Part shown: one piece after another, positions 7,753 through 16,639 of the stretch
Position numbering within the stretch: the first letter of the stretch is position 1
How the letters are laid out: each line of letters starts with the position of its first letter
Assembly: GCF_011516645.4 (NCBI RefSeq)
Contig: NZ_CP088285.1
Span: 2,002,501 to 2,066,500, forward strand
Length of the DNA: 64,000 bases
Source of the DNA: Bradyrhizobium septentrionale
Lineage (GTDB): Bacteria; Pseudomonadota; Alphaproteobacteria; Rhizobiales; Xanthobacteraceae
Direction: 5' to 3'
Translations under genes and position numbers: made by a program
Notes under the pieces: model-generated
The model's input: the letters and a program-made list of their open reading frames with translations, nothing else
Told to the model about the DNA's origin: nothing
The model's database searches: none

Positions 7753-9981
7753 GTGACGATCCACGCCTGGTGGGCCGCCTTCGGAGAGGCGACAACGGTC
7801 GACGACGTCGCCCCCGGGCCGGCGCGTTCGTTCGCGAAAGCAGTGATCGCCGGCGTTGCGGCGACCACATTCGTCGAGATCAAGGAGGACAAGGCGACCG
7901 GCTACGTCGGTGTCCATGTCGAGATCGACGTGGAGCGCCCCCAAGACCTCGCCCACCCGATCCGTGCCCACGAGCCGATCGGCATTCTCTTCCCGTCGCC
8001 GCAGGGCCGTCCTGCGGTACTGGCGCTGCGGAACGACTTTCCCCACACCATGCATCAGAATGGTGTGCCCGAAGGGATGCCGTTCTCGCTTTGCGTGGAC
8101 GATCGGCCGTGGTCGGAAGCGCGCCTGACCTACACGCCGGCAGAATTGTCGCGGCTCGTACAGCTTTGGCTGGCCAAGGCGGCGCGCGGCGAACTCCATG
8201 ATCCGGCACAACCTCCGGATCCGCTGTTCTACGGCGCGGACATGTCCCTGGTGTTGCCGCGCAGCGTCTTCAAGGCCGGGTCCACGATCTCCGAGTTCGC
8301 GGGTTTCGTACGTGCCGACAATCAGGGCCTGGTCTTCGCCCTTCCGTCCAACCAGGCTCGGCCGGGCGGCATCGGCCTGACCGTGATGGCTTTCGCGCTG
8401 CCTCCGCAGGTCATGACGTCGATCCGGCGCTTACCTCGAACCTTGGAGAGCCTGGCGACCGAACTGGCACCGAGCGGCCTCAAGCTGTTGGACGAGATCA
8501 AGCAGCGATTGAAAGCGTGGACAGGCATCGCGGACGACGGCGTCAGGCGGATGGCCGGCCGCCTCGCCATCGTCGTCGGTCTCCCGGTGACCACCGAAGG
8601 AGGTCGTGCCGCCGACGACTTCCGGGCCTTCATCACCACCAACGCCGCGGGCGAGATCGGCGTCCTTCTAGGCGTACTGCACGCCAACAACGTCGGCAAA
8701 GGCTACGTCCGCGCGTTCCCCGAAGCGCCGGTCGCGGGAGCTTCGTTGCCTCTCATGCCGGCGCAGGTCCATTTCGCCTTCGATCGGGATCTCGCGGCCT
8801 CGATCGCCGGTGCCGAAGCCGCGGACCGAAGAAAGGTCGTGCTGATCGGCGCCGGTTCGCTCGGCTCCCAGCTCGCCATGGATCTCGCCCGCGAAGGTGC
8901 TTTCGAGTGGACCGTCGTCGACGGCGACGCGCTCCTGCCGCACAACATGGCACGTCACGCACTGTTGGCGGACGAGATCGGCGCGCCCAAGGCCAACGCA
9001 TTGGCCAGGCAGATCTCGGCATTGCTGAACGAGCCCCAATCCGCGATCGTGGCCAGCGTGCTCACGCCGAACTCGGATCAGCAGACGACGCTGGATGCCG
9101 CCTATGCAGCTGCTACCATTATCATTGACGCGTCAGCATCGGTCGGCGTCGCACGCCATGTGAGCGATCTGCCCTTTGCTGCACGCCGCGTCTGTGTCTT
9201 CTTCAATCCTTCGGGCACCGCCGTCGTCTTGCTTACAGAAGATGCACGGCGCGATGTCACGCTGCGCGATCTCGAGGCGCAATATCACCGCCTCATTCTG
9301 ACCGAGCCGTCTCTGGCCGAGCATCTCGACCTCTCCCAAGGGGGCGTGCGCTACAGCGGCTCGTGCCGTTCCTTGACGAATACGATACCGGCAACGCGAG
9401 CGGCTCTCTTAAGCGCCTTGGCTGCAGGCGGGATCACCGAGAATCTTGCGAACGATGGCGCCAAATTGACGATCTGGACCTTGGGCGAACGCGGCTCTGT
9501 CCAGGTCGTTCAAAGAGAAGGCGAACCGGTTTACCGGTTCACGGTCGGTAATTGGCAGGTCAGCTATGATCGCGGATTTCTTGTTCAGCTTGCTGCGTTG
9601 CGCGATCTCCGTCTGCCGAACGAGACCGGAGGAGCGTTCGTCGGTATCGCTGATTGGAGCCGCTTCTCTCTTCATCTTGCTCATGCGTTCCCCGAGCCTG
9701 AGGACAGCGTTGGTAGCCCGACCCAGTTCGAGCGCGGCGTCGTCGGCTTAGCGAAGTCTATCGATGACGTCGCGCGTCGGTCGATGCATCAGGTGAGATA
9801 TCTCGGCGAGTGGCATTCGCATCCGCGCTACGCGAACGCGCGACCTAGCGAAACCGACATCGCGCAACTTGCCTATCTGGGCGCAGAGCTTGCCGCAGAC
9901 GGCTTGCCCGGGCTGATGGCGATTGCGGCCCACTGTGGAGAGTTTTCCTTGCTAAGCTTCGATCCGACGCGGTCAGGATGA
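7753..9981 (+). CDS. E2-E1-JAB ubiquitin-like conjugation / deconjugation fusion protein
   Basis: 742 residues from a GTG start two bases after the previous stop. Three modules are seen in order. The N-terminal prokaryotic E2-like domain has H98, H101 and a candidate catalytic Cys in SLCVDDRPW (C114). An E1/ThiF adenylation domain starts near 358, with the nucleotide loop GAGSLGS (366-372), DGD at 390-392, and a candidate catalytic Cys in GSCRSLTNTIP (C538). The C-terminal JAB/Mov34 peptidase has E624, HSHP (H688, H690) and PSETD (S699, D702), a complete JAMM motif. In type II CBASS the same activities are split between Cap2 (E2-E1, which conjugates the C-terminus of the nucleotide cyclase) and Cap3 (JAB, which removes it). 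Here they are one chain, and no cyclase or ubiquitin-like protein is encoded nearby. Confidence 0.9.
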   Translation: MTIHAWWAAFGEATTVDDVAPGPARSFAKAVIAGVAATTFVEIKEDKATGYVGVHVEIDVERPQDLAHPIRAHEPIGILFPSPQGRPAVLALRNDFPHTMHQNGVPEGMPFSLCVDDRPWSEARLTYTPAELSRLVQLWLAKAARGELHDPAQPPDPLFYGADMSLVLPRSVFKAGSTISEFAGFVRADNQGLVFALPSNQARPGGIGLTVMAFALPPQVMTSIRRLPRTLESLATELAPSGLKLLDEIKQRLKAWTGIADDGVRRMAGRLAIVVGLPVTTEGGRAADDFRAFITTNAAGEIGVLLGVLHANNVGKGYVRAFPEAPVAGASLPLMPAQVHFAFDRDLAASIAGAEAADRRKVVLIGAGSLGSQLAMDLAREGAFEWTVVDGDALLPHNMARHALLADEIGAPKANALARQISALLNEPQSAIVASVLTPNSDQQTTLDAAYAAATIIIDASASVGVARHVSDLPFAARRVCVFFNPSGTAVVLLTEDARRDVTLRDLEAQYHRLILTEPSLAEHLDLSQGGVRYSGSCRSLTNTIPATRAALLSALAAGGITENLANDGAKLTIWTLGERGSVQVVQREGEPVYRFTVGNWQVSYDRGFLVQLAALRDLRLPNETGGAFVGIADWSRFSLHLAHAFPEPEDSVGSPTQFERGVVGLAKSIDDVARRSMHQVRYLGEWHSHPRYANARPSETDIAQLAYLGAELAADGLPGLMAIAAHCGEFSLLSFDPTRSG

Positions 9982-10009
9982 ACGCCTATTTCGGGGGGCA
10001 TTTCTCGCC

Positions 10010-11176
10010 ATGAGCTCGACTGATATTCAGACAAGCTTCGAACGCCATTCAGCTCGGGATGACTTCTTAACAGCAACCAAAGTCGAGGATACATTAGGCC
10101 TCTGCCTCTCCGGAGGCGGCTTCCGCGCGATGATTTATCATGTTGGCGCGCTCACGCGGCTCAATGAGCTAGGTCTACTTTCTCGGCTCGATCAAGTTAG
10201 CAGCGTTTCCGGCGGTTCGATCACTGCCGGCATGCTGGCCCTCGCTTGGCATCAGCTCCAGTTTACGGCAGATGGGGTTGCCACGAACCTCAATGAAATA
10301 GTCGCAAAGCCCTTGCTTGCATTCGCTGGGCATCCTTTGGATGTGCGTGCGATCGTGCTTGGGTTGCTTCCCGGGCGTAGTGCTGCGGATGAAGTCGTTC
10401 GTGCCTACGATGCGCATCTCTTTAATGGCGCTACACTACAGGACGTCACTGATCGCCCACGCTTCACGTTCATGGCAACGAATTTGCAGACCGGCAGCGG
10501 TTGGAGGTTTGCAAAGGATTATGCTGCTGACCATCGGGTTGGCCAAATCGAAAGGCCAACGCTAAGTTTGTCGCGCGTGGTCGCTGCCTCGTCGGCCTTT
10601 CCACCATTCCTTTCACCGGTCCGGATCGAGTTTCGTGATGGTGATGTGAAGCCAATGCGGGGCACTGATCTCCATCGCGCTCCATTCACGCGGACTGCCG
10701 TTCTTACCGACGGCGGTGTTTACGACAATATGGGTCTTGAGCGCATCTGGAGGCGATGTCGGACAGTACTTGTCAGCAATGCTGGTCGCAATACGCCTGA
10801 GGTTGGTTCGCCAACCGGCCGATGGGTAGGTCAGTTTTTTCGAACGCTTGAACTCGTCTCTCAACAGGCCGAGAATTCGCGCAAGCGCATTCTGTTTGGT
10901 GTGAACAATCTTGGTCAGCGCAAAGTCGCTTACTGGGGCATCGACACTCCGATCGCCGACTATGATGTGTCCGGCGTGCCAGCCATCTCTATGGAGCAAA
11001 CGAAACGCGCAGCATCGATGCGCACGCGCTTGAATACGTTCGCGCCGGAAGAGATCGATCTGCTCTTGATGGCAGGGTACGCAGGCGCAACGGCTTCGTT
11101 GTCTGCGCGAGGGTTCGCAAATCAACAGCAAGCCACCTTCGGCGCGCTGCCATTGCGGGCGAGCGGCCTTGATTAG
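10010..11176 (+). CDS. Patatin-like phospholipase, likely effector
   Basis: 388 residues, starting 28 bases after the E2-E1-JAB gene. The patatin features are the oxyanion loop LSGGGFRA (G35-R39), the nucleophile in SSVSGGS (S67; the usual first Gly of GxSxG is Ser here) and the catalytic DGG in LTDGGVYDN (D234). No transmembrane segment or signal peptide is seen, so it is probably a cytosolic enzyme that attacks the inner membrane. CapV, the phospholipase effector of CBASS, belongs to this family and is switched on by a cyclic dinucleotide. No cyclase gene is present here, so any activation would have to come from the MBL or conjugation proteins. Confidence 0.85.
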   Translation: MSSTDIQTSFERHSARDDFLTATKVEDTLGLCLSGGGFRAMIYHVGALTRLNELGLLSRLDQVSSVSGGSITAGMLALAWHQLQFTADGVATNLNEIVAKPLLAFAGHPLDVRAIVLGLLPGRSAADEVVRAYDAHLFNGATLQDVTDRPRFTFMATNLQTGSGWRFAKDYAADHRVGQIERPTLSLSRVVAASSAFPPFLSPVRIEFRDGDVKPMRGTDLHRAPFTRTAVLTDGGVYDNMGLERIWRRCRTVLVSNAGRNTPEVGSPTGRWVGQFFRTLELVSQQAENSRKRILFGVNNLGQRKVAYWGIDTPIADYDVSGVPAISMEQTKRAASMRTRLNTFAPEEIDLLLMAGYAGATASLSARGFANQQQATFGALPLRASGLD

Positions 11177-11410
11177 GGCGCGTACTCATTGACTAGTTGG
11201 CCGACTGATGTCCGCCCCAGATAGCGGCTGAGGAGGAGCGCTGCAAGTAAGTCTGTTCATATTAAATAATGCGGCGGGCGGCTTCGACTACCATCCTCAG
11301 GGCGATGCTGGCCAGAAAATATCTACGAGAGGCTTTTTGGCATCTGAAGAAGTACTCGTGCGGTGGGCATAAACGGAAAGGGCTATGGAAGCTCCAGAGC
11401 ACTTTGGATT

Positions 11411-12359
11411 TTAGACCTTCACACCGGCAAGAGCCGCTCGGAACGTCTCAAGTGGCTTTCGCGACGGCAGCTCAAAATCCTTCGGCATCGTGATCGTCGT
11501 CTTTTCACGCTCTCTCTTGCACGACAGTGAGAGCAATCCAGCCTCGTACTTTCTGCGCTTCGGGTTGTCGTGCTCATTTGCCAACTTGCAGATGGCAGCC
11601 AACACAGCAGGCTGGAAAAAGTCCTCTACTTCGCGGAGCGTGTCGAGGATTACTTCAGTCCGCTTGGCCAAGCCTTCCATCTTACCTCGGATGGCGCCGA
11701 TGAGCTTCGCAGCTTTCTCCGGTTCTCCGACTAGTGTAATCTGCGCTGCCGCGAAGTCCGCCATCAATCGGCTGAACTCTTGGCGCACATCCAGTCCTGG
11801 AGCACACAATCTCTTTGGCAATGACGCGCCGATGATGTGTCGATCCATGGAAGCAGCGGCAGGCAAGCGTATCGAAGACCCAGGGCATCTGGGTCTCTAG
11901 CTGACCGCGGACTCTGTTGAAATGTCGGAATACTTCCGAACTCGAGATCGCATTTAGGTACTCGACGAAAGGGTGAATTGCGACCTTGATCTCACGAACG
12001 CGCCTGAGCGCGTCCTGTCTACTGACCGCCGCGTCGAAGTCGGCGGTGTAATTCTCGAAGTCTTCGCCATAGATCGTCTTGGCGCAGATCCAGCCGACCA
12101 AGAAGCGAGATTCGCCTTTGCGCATGACGAAGCCGGCATGGTGCTGATGGTGGCCGTGTACGCAGGAAAACATCTTCCTTTCTGATTTCCTGAGATCGTA
12201 CTTGTACTCGACGTATGGATCCTCGTCGTCGGCCGGAAGTTCATAGACGAGGTTGGGTAGGCTTTCGGGATCATCAGTCATAAGCTCCGTATCGAGGAGC
12301 TGGTCGTCGCTCAATGTTTCCCAGTGGCGCCGCGTGGTGCGGGCCTGCGGTCTCAACAT
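11411..12359 (-). pseudogene. Unknown cargo protein, split by a frameshift near 11865
   Basis: Two minus-strand frames join into one plausible protein of about 315 residues. The 5' part starts at ATG 12359 (GGAG five bases upstream) with MLRPQARTTRRHWETL and contains a Cys/His-rich stretch CVHGHHQHHAGFV followed by VGWICAK. It reads well to MPWVFDTL near 11865. From there the other frame continues with PAAASMDRHIIGASLPKRL to a stop at 11411. Removing one base near 11865 restores a single frame. Whether this is a decayed gene, a sequencing error or a programmed shift cannot be decided. I do not recognise the family; the Cys/His cluster may bind metal. Confidence 0.5.
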
Positions 12360-12953
12360 TCGATCTCCTATCGTTGGTTGCGGGACGCGACTCGGTACTA
12401 CGCCAAGGTTATACCCGGTTCCGCATATGTTCCGGCAATAAGTTCCCTTATCCCGCGTATTCACAGTTCAGGGCGGCGAAAGGCGGCGGCAGATTCGCGC
12501 CGCCAGTGGCTGTTCGCCGCACGGCCAGCTGGGGCGAGATACGCCACAACGGATGACGCTGCCTTTGCTCGCGTCGAAGAAAGACGAACGGTAACGGTGC
12601 TCGCTCAACCCATCTGTCCCACAGATGACAGCGTCGATATTAACGCGGCAGAGTCGTCCAAAATGCCGCCAGACGTCACGTGAGCCGCTGGTCGCACTGC
12701 CTTGAAACCGCCACGGACTCAGGCCCCATTAGAGAACTCTAAACCCATCAGACCGACATCAACCCGTGTCGCGATGGCGAAGAATAATGAGTAAGGGTCA
12801 TCAGCGGCCCGCAAATGAAGACCCGGCATGCCGCCGGTCGCCAAGATCTTCCCGGTACTCACGCGGAGTACCGCGCCCAGTGGGTTATGACTGAGCAGGG
12901 ACGATTCATCACGCAACTCGCTTGGCGTAAGCCAGGCACGTGGGAATTGTCCT
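12360..12953. other. Low-density stretch; one doubtful minus-strand ORF at 12719-12964
   Basis: About 600 bases without a firm gene. An 81-codon minus-strand frame (12964 to 12719) has fairly protein-like text in its second half (STGKILATGGMPGLHL, then FFAIATRVDVGLMGLEF) but no good ribosome site. It overlaps the small plus-strand gene at 12954 and is left uncalled. Confidence 0.35.
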
Positions 12954-13076
12954 ATGAAGACCATCGGCTGGGCCGCAATTATCTACAACATCCACGACGC
13001 CTACACCTTCGGCGCACTCGTCCTGCTCATTGCCGGCGAGATCGTTCTTGCGCGCCTCGTCCGCAGGAGGAGGTAG
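12954..13076 (+). CDS. Small membrane protein, 40 residues
   Basis: ATG 12954 to TAG 13076 encodes MKTIGWAAIIYN, a polar turn (IHDAYTFG), a hydrophobic helix ALVLLIAGEIVLA and a basic end RLVRRRR. One transmembrane segment with positive residues on the C-terminal side predicts that end in the cytoplasm. The ribosome site is weak (GGGA 9-12 bases upstream). Function is unknown. Small single-pass proteins occur as toxins and as membrane regulators, but nothing here points to either. Confidence 0.4.
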   Translation: MKTIGWAAIIYNIHDAYTFGALVLLIAGEIVLARLVRRRR

Positions 13077-13178
13077 CGGATGATTGTCAATGAATCTGCA
13101 GTTTAAGTCGTTTTTAACCATCTGTCGCTATGGTGATGGTCCGGAAATCCACATTCATTAGCAATTTCAGAGGCGTCC

Positions 13179-13364
13179 ATGAGCGAATCAACCCGAAATG
13201 TCCAAAAATCTGACGTCCATAAATTGGACATCCGCGCCGCGCTCGCCACCGGCCTGCACCGGCTTGTCTTTCGCACTCGGAAAGTCAGGCTGAATTGGTG
13301 GAGCGGCAACGTCGCCGTCGAGGAGAGCGTCACCACTGTGGAGCCGACCGATGCGCGGCACTGA
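13179..13364 (+). CDS. Small hypothetical protein
   Basis: 61 residues from an ATG preceded by AGAGGCG. The text (MSESTRNVQKSDVHKLDIRAAL..., RLVFRTRKVRLNWWSGNV) is partly basic and has no known domain. Its stop lies 14 bases inside the following helix-turn-helix gene, so the two are probably co-transcribed. Confidence 0.4.
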   Translation: MSESTRNVQKSDVHKLDIRAALATGLHRLVFRTRKVRLNWWSGNVAVEESVTTVEPTDARH

Positions 13365-13584
13365 ACTCCCGGAATGGCGCAAGCGTAACGGCTTCACCCA
13401 GGAGACGCTGCGGATCGCGCTTGGCGTCAAATCCCGGCAGACCATCATCACCTGGGAGAAGCAGACCGATCCGCTGCCGCGATTGGTCAAGCTGGCTCTG
13501 TTAGCGCTGGAGAATTTCCCGGAGGAGAGGAACGTGACAGCGCTGGCGACGGTCCATCGGACGCCTATCCCGGCGTCGTTTTAG
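13351..13584 (+). CDS. Small helix-turn-helix DNA-binding protein
   Basis: 77 residues. Residues 7-45 (WRKRNGFTQETLRIALGV, then SRQTIITWEKQ) match the Cro/XRE helix-turn-helix, as in small regulators and antitoxins. GGAG lies seven bases before the ATG. It overlaps the end of the small upstream gene and converges with the HEPN-motif gene, overlapping it by 20 bases at the 3' ends. It could regulate this small cluster or be an antitoxin-like partner of a neighbour; there is no direct evidence for either. Confidence 0.65.
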   Translation: MRGTELPEWRKRNGFTQETLRIALGVKSRQTIITWEKQTDPLPRLVKLALLALENFPEERNVTALATVHRTPIPASF

Positions 13585-14098
13585 CCTTCTTATCGGCGGC
13601 TCCTTTGGCGTAGGTCGCAATCACGATATAGCTGCCGCAGTGGCGAATGGCGTCGGTCACTAGCTCCGTGTCATTCATGCCCTTGATGCCTTCTTTGCGC
13701 GCGCCTTCTGGTGTCATAGCCAAATAAGCTTCGCGGACTTTCTGGCTTTTCTCCTTGATTTTATCCACTTGGAGCGAGTGAACGAGTTCGTTCCGTACAT
13801 GTGAGCATAGAGACAAAAGCTCCCAGATCGGGCGACCGACTTCGGGTGGATCGATCCTATCCCTCAATTCTTCGATCTTCTTTCCGGTGTAGAAGAAATG
13901 GCTTGGGTCCTTTCCGTACGCTTCGAGCAGTTCGATCATGAAGCCTTCAACGATGACCTGCGTCTTTACGACGGACAGCATCATTTGCTCGGTGCGCCTA
14001 ACGAGCTCCATTGCTCGCTTGTGAGTATCCTCAAAGAGCTTCTCTTGCTCGGTCAGCTCCGGCTTGTTAGCAAATATCAAACTCTTCTCGTTGGCCAT
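13565..14098 (-). CDS. HEPN-motif protein, function unknown
   Basis: 177 residues from ATG 14098, chosen over an upstream in-frame start because GGGAGGGAGC lies just before it. The protein is predicted mostly helical. It contains SHVRNELVHS with the Rx4H signature of HEPN domains (R102, H107), typical of HEPN ribonucleases and of related helical proteins in toxin and defence loci. A helical stretch near 25-60 (EQEKLFEDTHKRAMELVRR) may form a coiled coil. It stands alone on the minus strand between a helix-turn-helix gene and a metallopeptidase gene. A ribonuclease role is inference from the motif alone. Confidence 0.6.
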   Translation of the reverse strand: MANEKSLIFANKPELTEQEKLFEDTHKRAMELVRRTEQMMLSVVKTQVIVEGFMIELLEAYGKDPSHFFYTGKKIEELRDRIDPPEVGRPIWELLSLCSHVRNELVHSLQVDKIKEKSQKVREAYLAMTPEGARKEGIKGMNDTELVTDAIRHCGSYIVIATYAKGAADKKAKTTPG

Positions 14099-14236
14099 CA
14101 GCTCCCTCCCGGGTTGCGCAAACCATGACATAAATCGGGAGGTAGTTCTATTTCTAGCGCGACGGGATCGCAGGATTGCTCCTCACCGCCGAAAATGCGA
14201 GCCTGATCGAGCTACGAATTTCAGGAATATCCGCGC

Positions 14237-15511
14237 ATGACCCCGGCCGAACTTGTGGCTCGCGAGAAGGACAAGCACGAAGTCTCCGCATGGCTGCTGC
14301 GTCTCGTTCCGCCGAATGGTCGCGGTTCATCGCTCACCGAGCTGCCGCCCGAGCTGATAGAGCTCATGAAGCCGATTTTCCCGGACGCACTTGGTGGCGC
14401 GCCGGACCTGTATCGTGCGCTCGTGGATGAGATCGATTGGGCGAGAGACGCTTACGCCCGATTGGTGAAGAACCTGCCCGCCGACGTAAGCACTAAGCTG
14501 CAGCTCTCAGACTTGCTCGCAGTCGGAGCGGTTCATGACGCCGAGTTCAACGGGTTCGTCGAAGACTGTAAACCCGGTCATGCGATCTGTGTTCCGAATG
14601 GCGCCCTGATGCTCGTGTCGTTCTCCGCGGAACTCTACTCCTTGAATCTGCCCGCGCTCATTCAGCAGACCATCATTCTGGGGGACTATTGCGCCTGCGG
14701 TTTAACGGACCGGCGGCAATTTCGGACGATGCGGGCCCTTCGGCAATACGAGAATAAGGACGCGCTGGCGTCGCTCTATCCGGAAAGAATAGCCGGCGAG
14801 CTCGACTTCCTCTTCAAGAATTATTCTGAAATGGGCGTGGCGGGTCCACCTTCATTCTTCACCGGGTTCGGAATCATGCCGTTGTTTCCTCACCCGGCTC
14901 GTTTCGGCCATCCATTAGAGACGGGCAATCATTTTCGTGAGCACGCGATAAGATTCCTACTGTTGCACGAGTGCGGGCATGTCCTGAACGACGATTTCGG
15001 CGTAAAGCATTCGCACGGCGACGAATTCGCGGCCGACGAGCGCGCCTTCGAACTCGGTATCCGCTCAGCGAAATGCAAACAAGCAGTCGTGGCGAGCTTG
15101 CTGGGTGCCTGGCTTGTGCTCGCGATCGGACGGCGGCTCGAAGCCTTCGAACAGAACGCAACTTCGTCGCATCCGCCGGCACAGCAGCGATTGGACAGGT
15201 TACTGAAATTCGTCCGAAACACTGCACTTCTAGGCTTTTTCCTCCGCCGGTTCGCACTCCACTGCCTGCGAGAGTTGGAGCAGCGCGATGCATTGCTCGC
15301 GGAGACCTCTAAGGGTTACAGAGAATGGGCTAAGAGCACCAACACGATCACGACCGTGATCGAGGGGTGTCTGCGGAATAAAAGCGATGCGGATTTCATG
15401 GACCAAACTACCAAGGTGGTTGGTGCAGGCCCCTCCCAGCCGCATCTTTTCGGCCATCGCGGCGTCCCGGATCGAATTCGAACGACGATTGAAGAAGAAT
15501 CCCGACGATGA
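14237..15511 (+). CDS. HExxH zinc metallopeptidase (possible frameshift at C-terminus)
   Basis: 424 residues as read. The zinc motif HECGH is at 244-248 in FLLLHECGHVLNDDF, followed by GDEFAADERA (E263, D267), the ExxxD arrangement of gluzincin peptidases. Residues 280-300 (VVASLLGAWLVLAIG) may be one membrane segment. No homologue is recognised by name. After GAGP near 15434, in a CCCCTCCC run, the frame turns into text that does not look coded, while the next frame gives a convincing helical tail (IAASRIEFERRLKKNPDDEDAA) to a stop at 15647. That stop overlaps the end of the convergent papain-fold gene. Removing one C would give a protein of about 469 residues. Confidence 0.7.
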   Translation: MTPAELVAREKDKHEVSAWLLRLVPPNGRGSSLTELPPELIELMKPIFPDALGGAPDLYRALVDEIDWARDAYARLVKNLPADVSTKLQLSDLLAVGAVHDAEFNGFVEDCKPGHAICVPNGALMLVSFSAELYSLNLPALIQQTIILGDYCACGLTDRRQFRTMRALRQYENKDALASLYPERIAGELDFLFKNYSEMGVAGPPSFFTGFGIMPLFPHPARFGHPLETGNHFREHAIRFLLLHECGHVLNDDFGVKHSHGDEFAADERAFELGIRSAKCKQAVVASLLGAWLVLAIGRRLEAFEQNATSSHPPAQQRLDRLLKFVRNTALLGFFLRRFALHCLRELEQRDALLAETSKGYREWAKSTNTITTVIEGCLRNKSDADFMDQTTKVVGAGPSQPHLFGHRGVPDRIRTTIEEESRR

Positions 15512-15643
15512 AGATGCCGCCGCGGCCATCCGCATGTTGATGAAGATCTACGACGCGGCCGGCGACAATACGACGTCCACGCTTTCGATGAAACTTCAGA
15601 ACGCCTATTCAGGGGAGATTCGCCGCTTGGCGCCCTCCCGCCG

Positions 15644-16639
15644 CTAACGGGAGATTTTCAGCCAGTTCGTGGCGATATCCTCGAACTCGTCCGATCCGCT
15701 CAGCCAAGCCGGCACGCAAACTCCCTCCCGTTCGCCAAGGCTCCGCCTGACGGCCTCGCCGTAAGCATCGGCGTAGAGCAACGAACATATGACCGCGTCG
15801 TTCGCGTACCTGCGCATGTCATCGCTGATGAAAGTCCGGCCCCGCACAGCGACATTGAACCAGATCTTCACCGCTTCCGCGACACCATACTCCTTTCCCA
15901 AACGGGTCATCGCACGAATGCAGAGGCGCCACCTCTGACGATCGTCGGAGATGTATCGCGAGCGCCGGAATCGCAATACATGAGCTCCCTGCGAGTAGTC
16001 GAAAAGGCTCGTCACTCGTACCGATCCCTGTGTCATCGAATCGGTGGTTGCCTCTATGACGCTCGCGCCGTCGCCCAGATACATCGCGGCATGGGACCAT
16101 TTCGCGTCTTGGCCGTGATAGCCGCCCCACTCCTGCGTCTTGACGATCATCTCGCTCATCTTATCCGGCGCACATTCCCTCGCGAGCATCAGGTCGCCCG
16201 GGAGAAGCGCCGAAGTGTCGACGATCTTGCCGAATTGCCGGGTTTTCAGCGGTAACGCGCTCAGGACGACGGCCTTGCCCTTCGGATCGGCTCCCGGCTC
16301 GAGCTCGATCACAGGAGCATCGAGCGGTTCTTCCGCATCGGAGGCCTTTCTCTCCCGACCGCCATCGCCGCCATGGCCGAATGCATGTCGGCGCGTCTCG
16401 GCTTCGCTGAGAGCATCGGATCCCAAGGCGACGCGAACCACCGTTCCAGCATCGACGTCCCATTCGACGGCCGCGGTGGCTCCGGGCAAAATGCCGTACT
16501 CGGCGAATGATTGACCTCGATAACCGTCCAAAACGCTGGGTACAAAGCAGAGGGTGTCCTCGACATCTGTCAATGTCAGATATGCAAGTGAGTTGTCTAC
16601 TATGCGGCCGACCGTTCCGACTGAAGTCGCAAGCGTCAT
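15644..16639 (-). CDS. Permuted papain-fold (YiiX/NlpC-P60-like) protein
   Basis: 331 residues from ATG 16639, chosen for the GGGGGAGA site nine bases upstream; a frame-extending start at 16738 adds non-coding-like sequence. Residues 1-75 resemble a small beta-barrel (VGRIVDNSLAYLTL). The catalytic part starts with LPGDLMLARE, has WSHAAMYLGDG with the candidate His (H183), and ends with AVICSLLYADAY carrying the candidate Cys (C285). His before Cys is the permuted order of the YiiX/LRAT-like NlpC/P60 superfamily, which acts on peptides, lipids or acyl groups. It converges with the metallopeptidase gene and may form a functional pair with it. Confidence 0.7.
   Translation of the reverse strand: MTLATSVGTVGRIVDNSLAYLTLTDVEDTLCFVPSVLDGYRGQSFAEYGILPGATAAVEWDVDAGTVVRVALGSDALSEAETRRHAFGHGGDGGRERKASDAEEPLDAPVIELEPGADPKGKAVVLSALPLKTRQFGKIVDTSALLPGDLMLARECAPDKMSEMIVKTQEWGGYHGQDAKWSHAAMYLGDGASVIEATTDSMTQGSVRVTSLFDYSQGAHVLRFRRSRYISDDRQRWRLCIRAMTRLGKEYGVAEAVKIWFNVAVRGRTFISDDMRRYANDAVICSLLYADAYGEAVRRSLGEREGVCVPAWLSGSDEFEDIATNWLKISR

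Noticed and set aside
12719..12964. Minus-strand frame of 81 codons
   Set aside because: Text is partly protein-like, but there is no ribosome site, it overlaps a better small gene, and no domain is seen.
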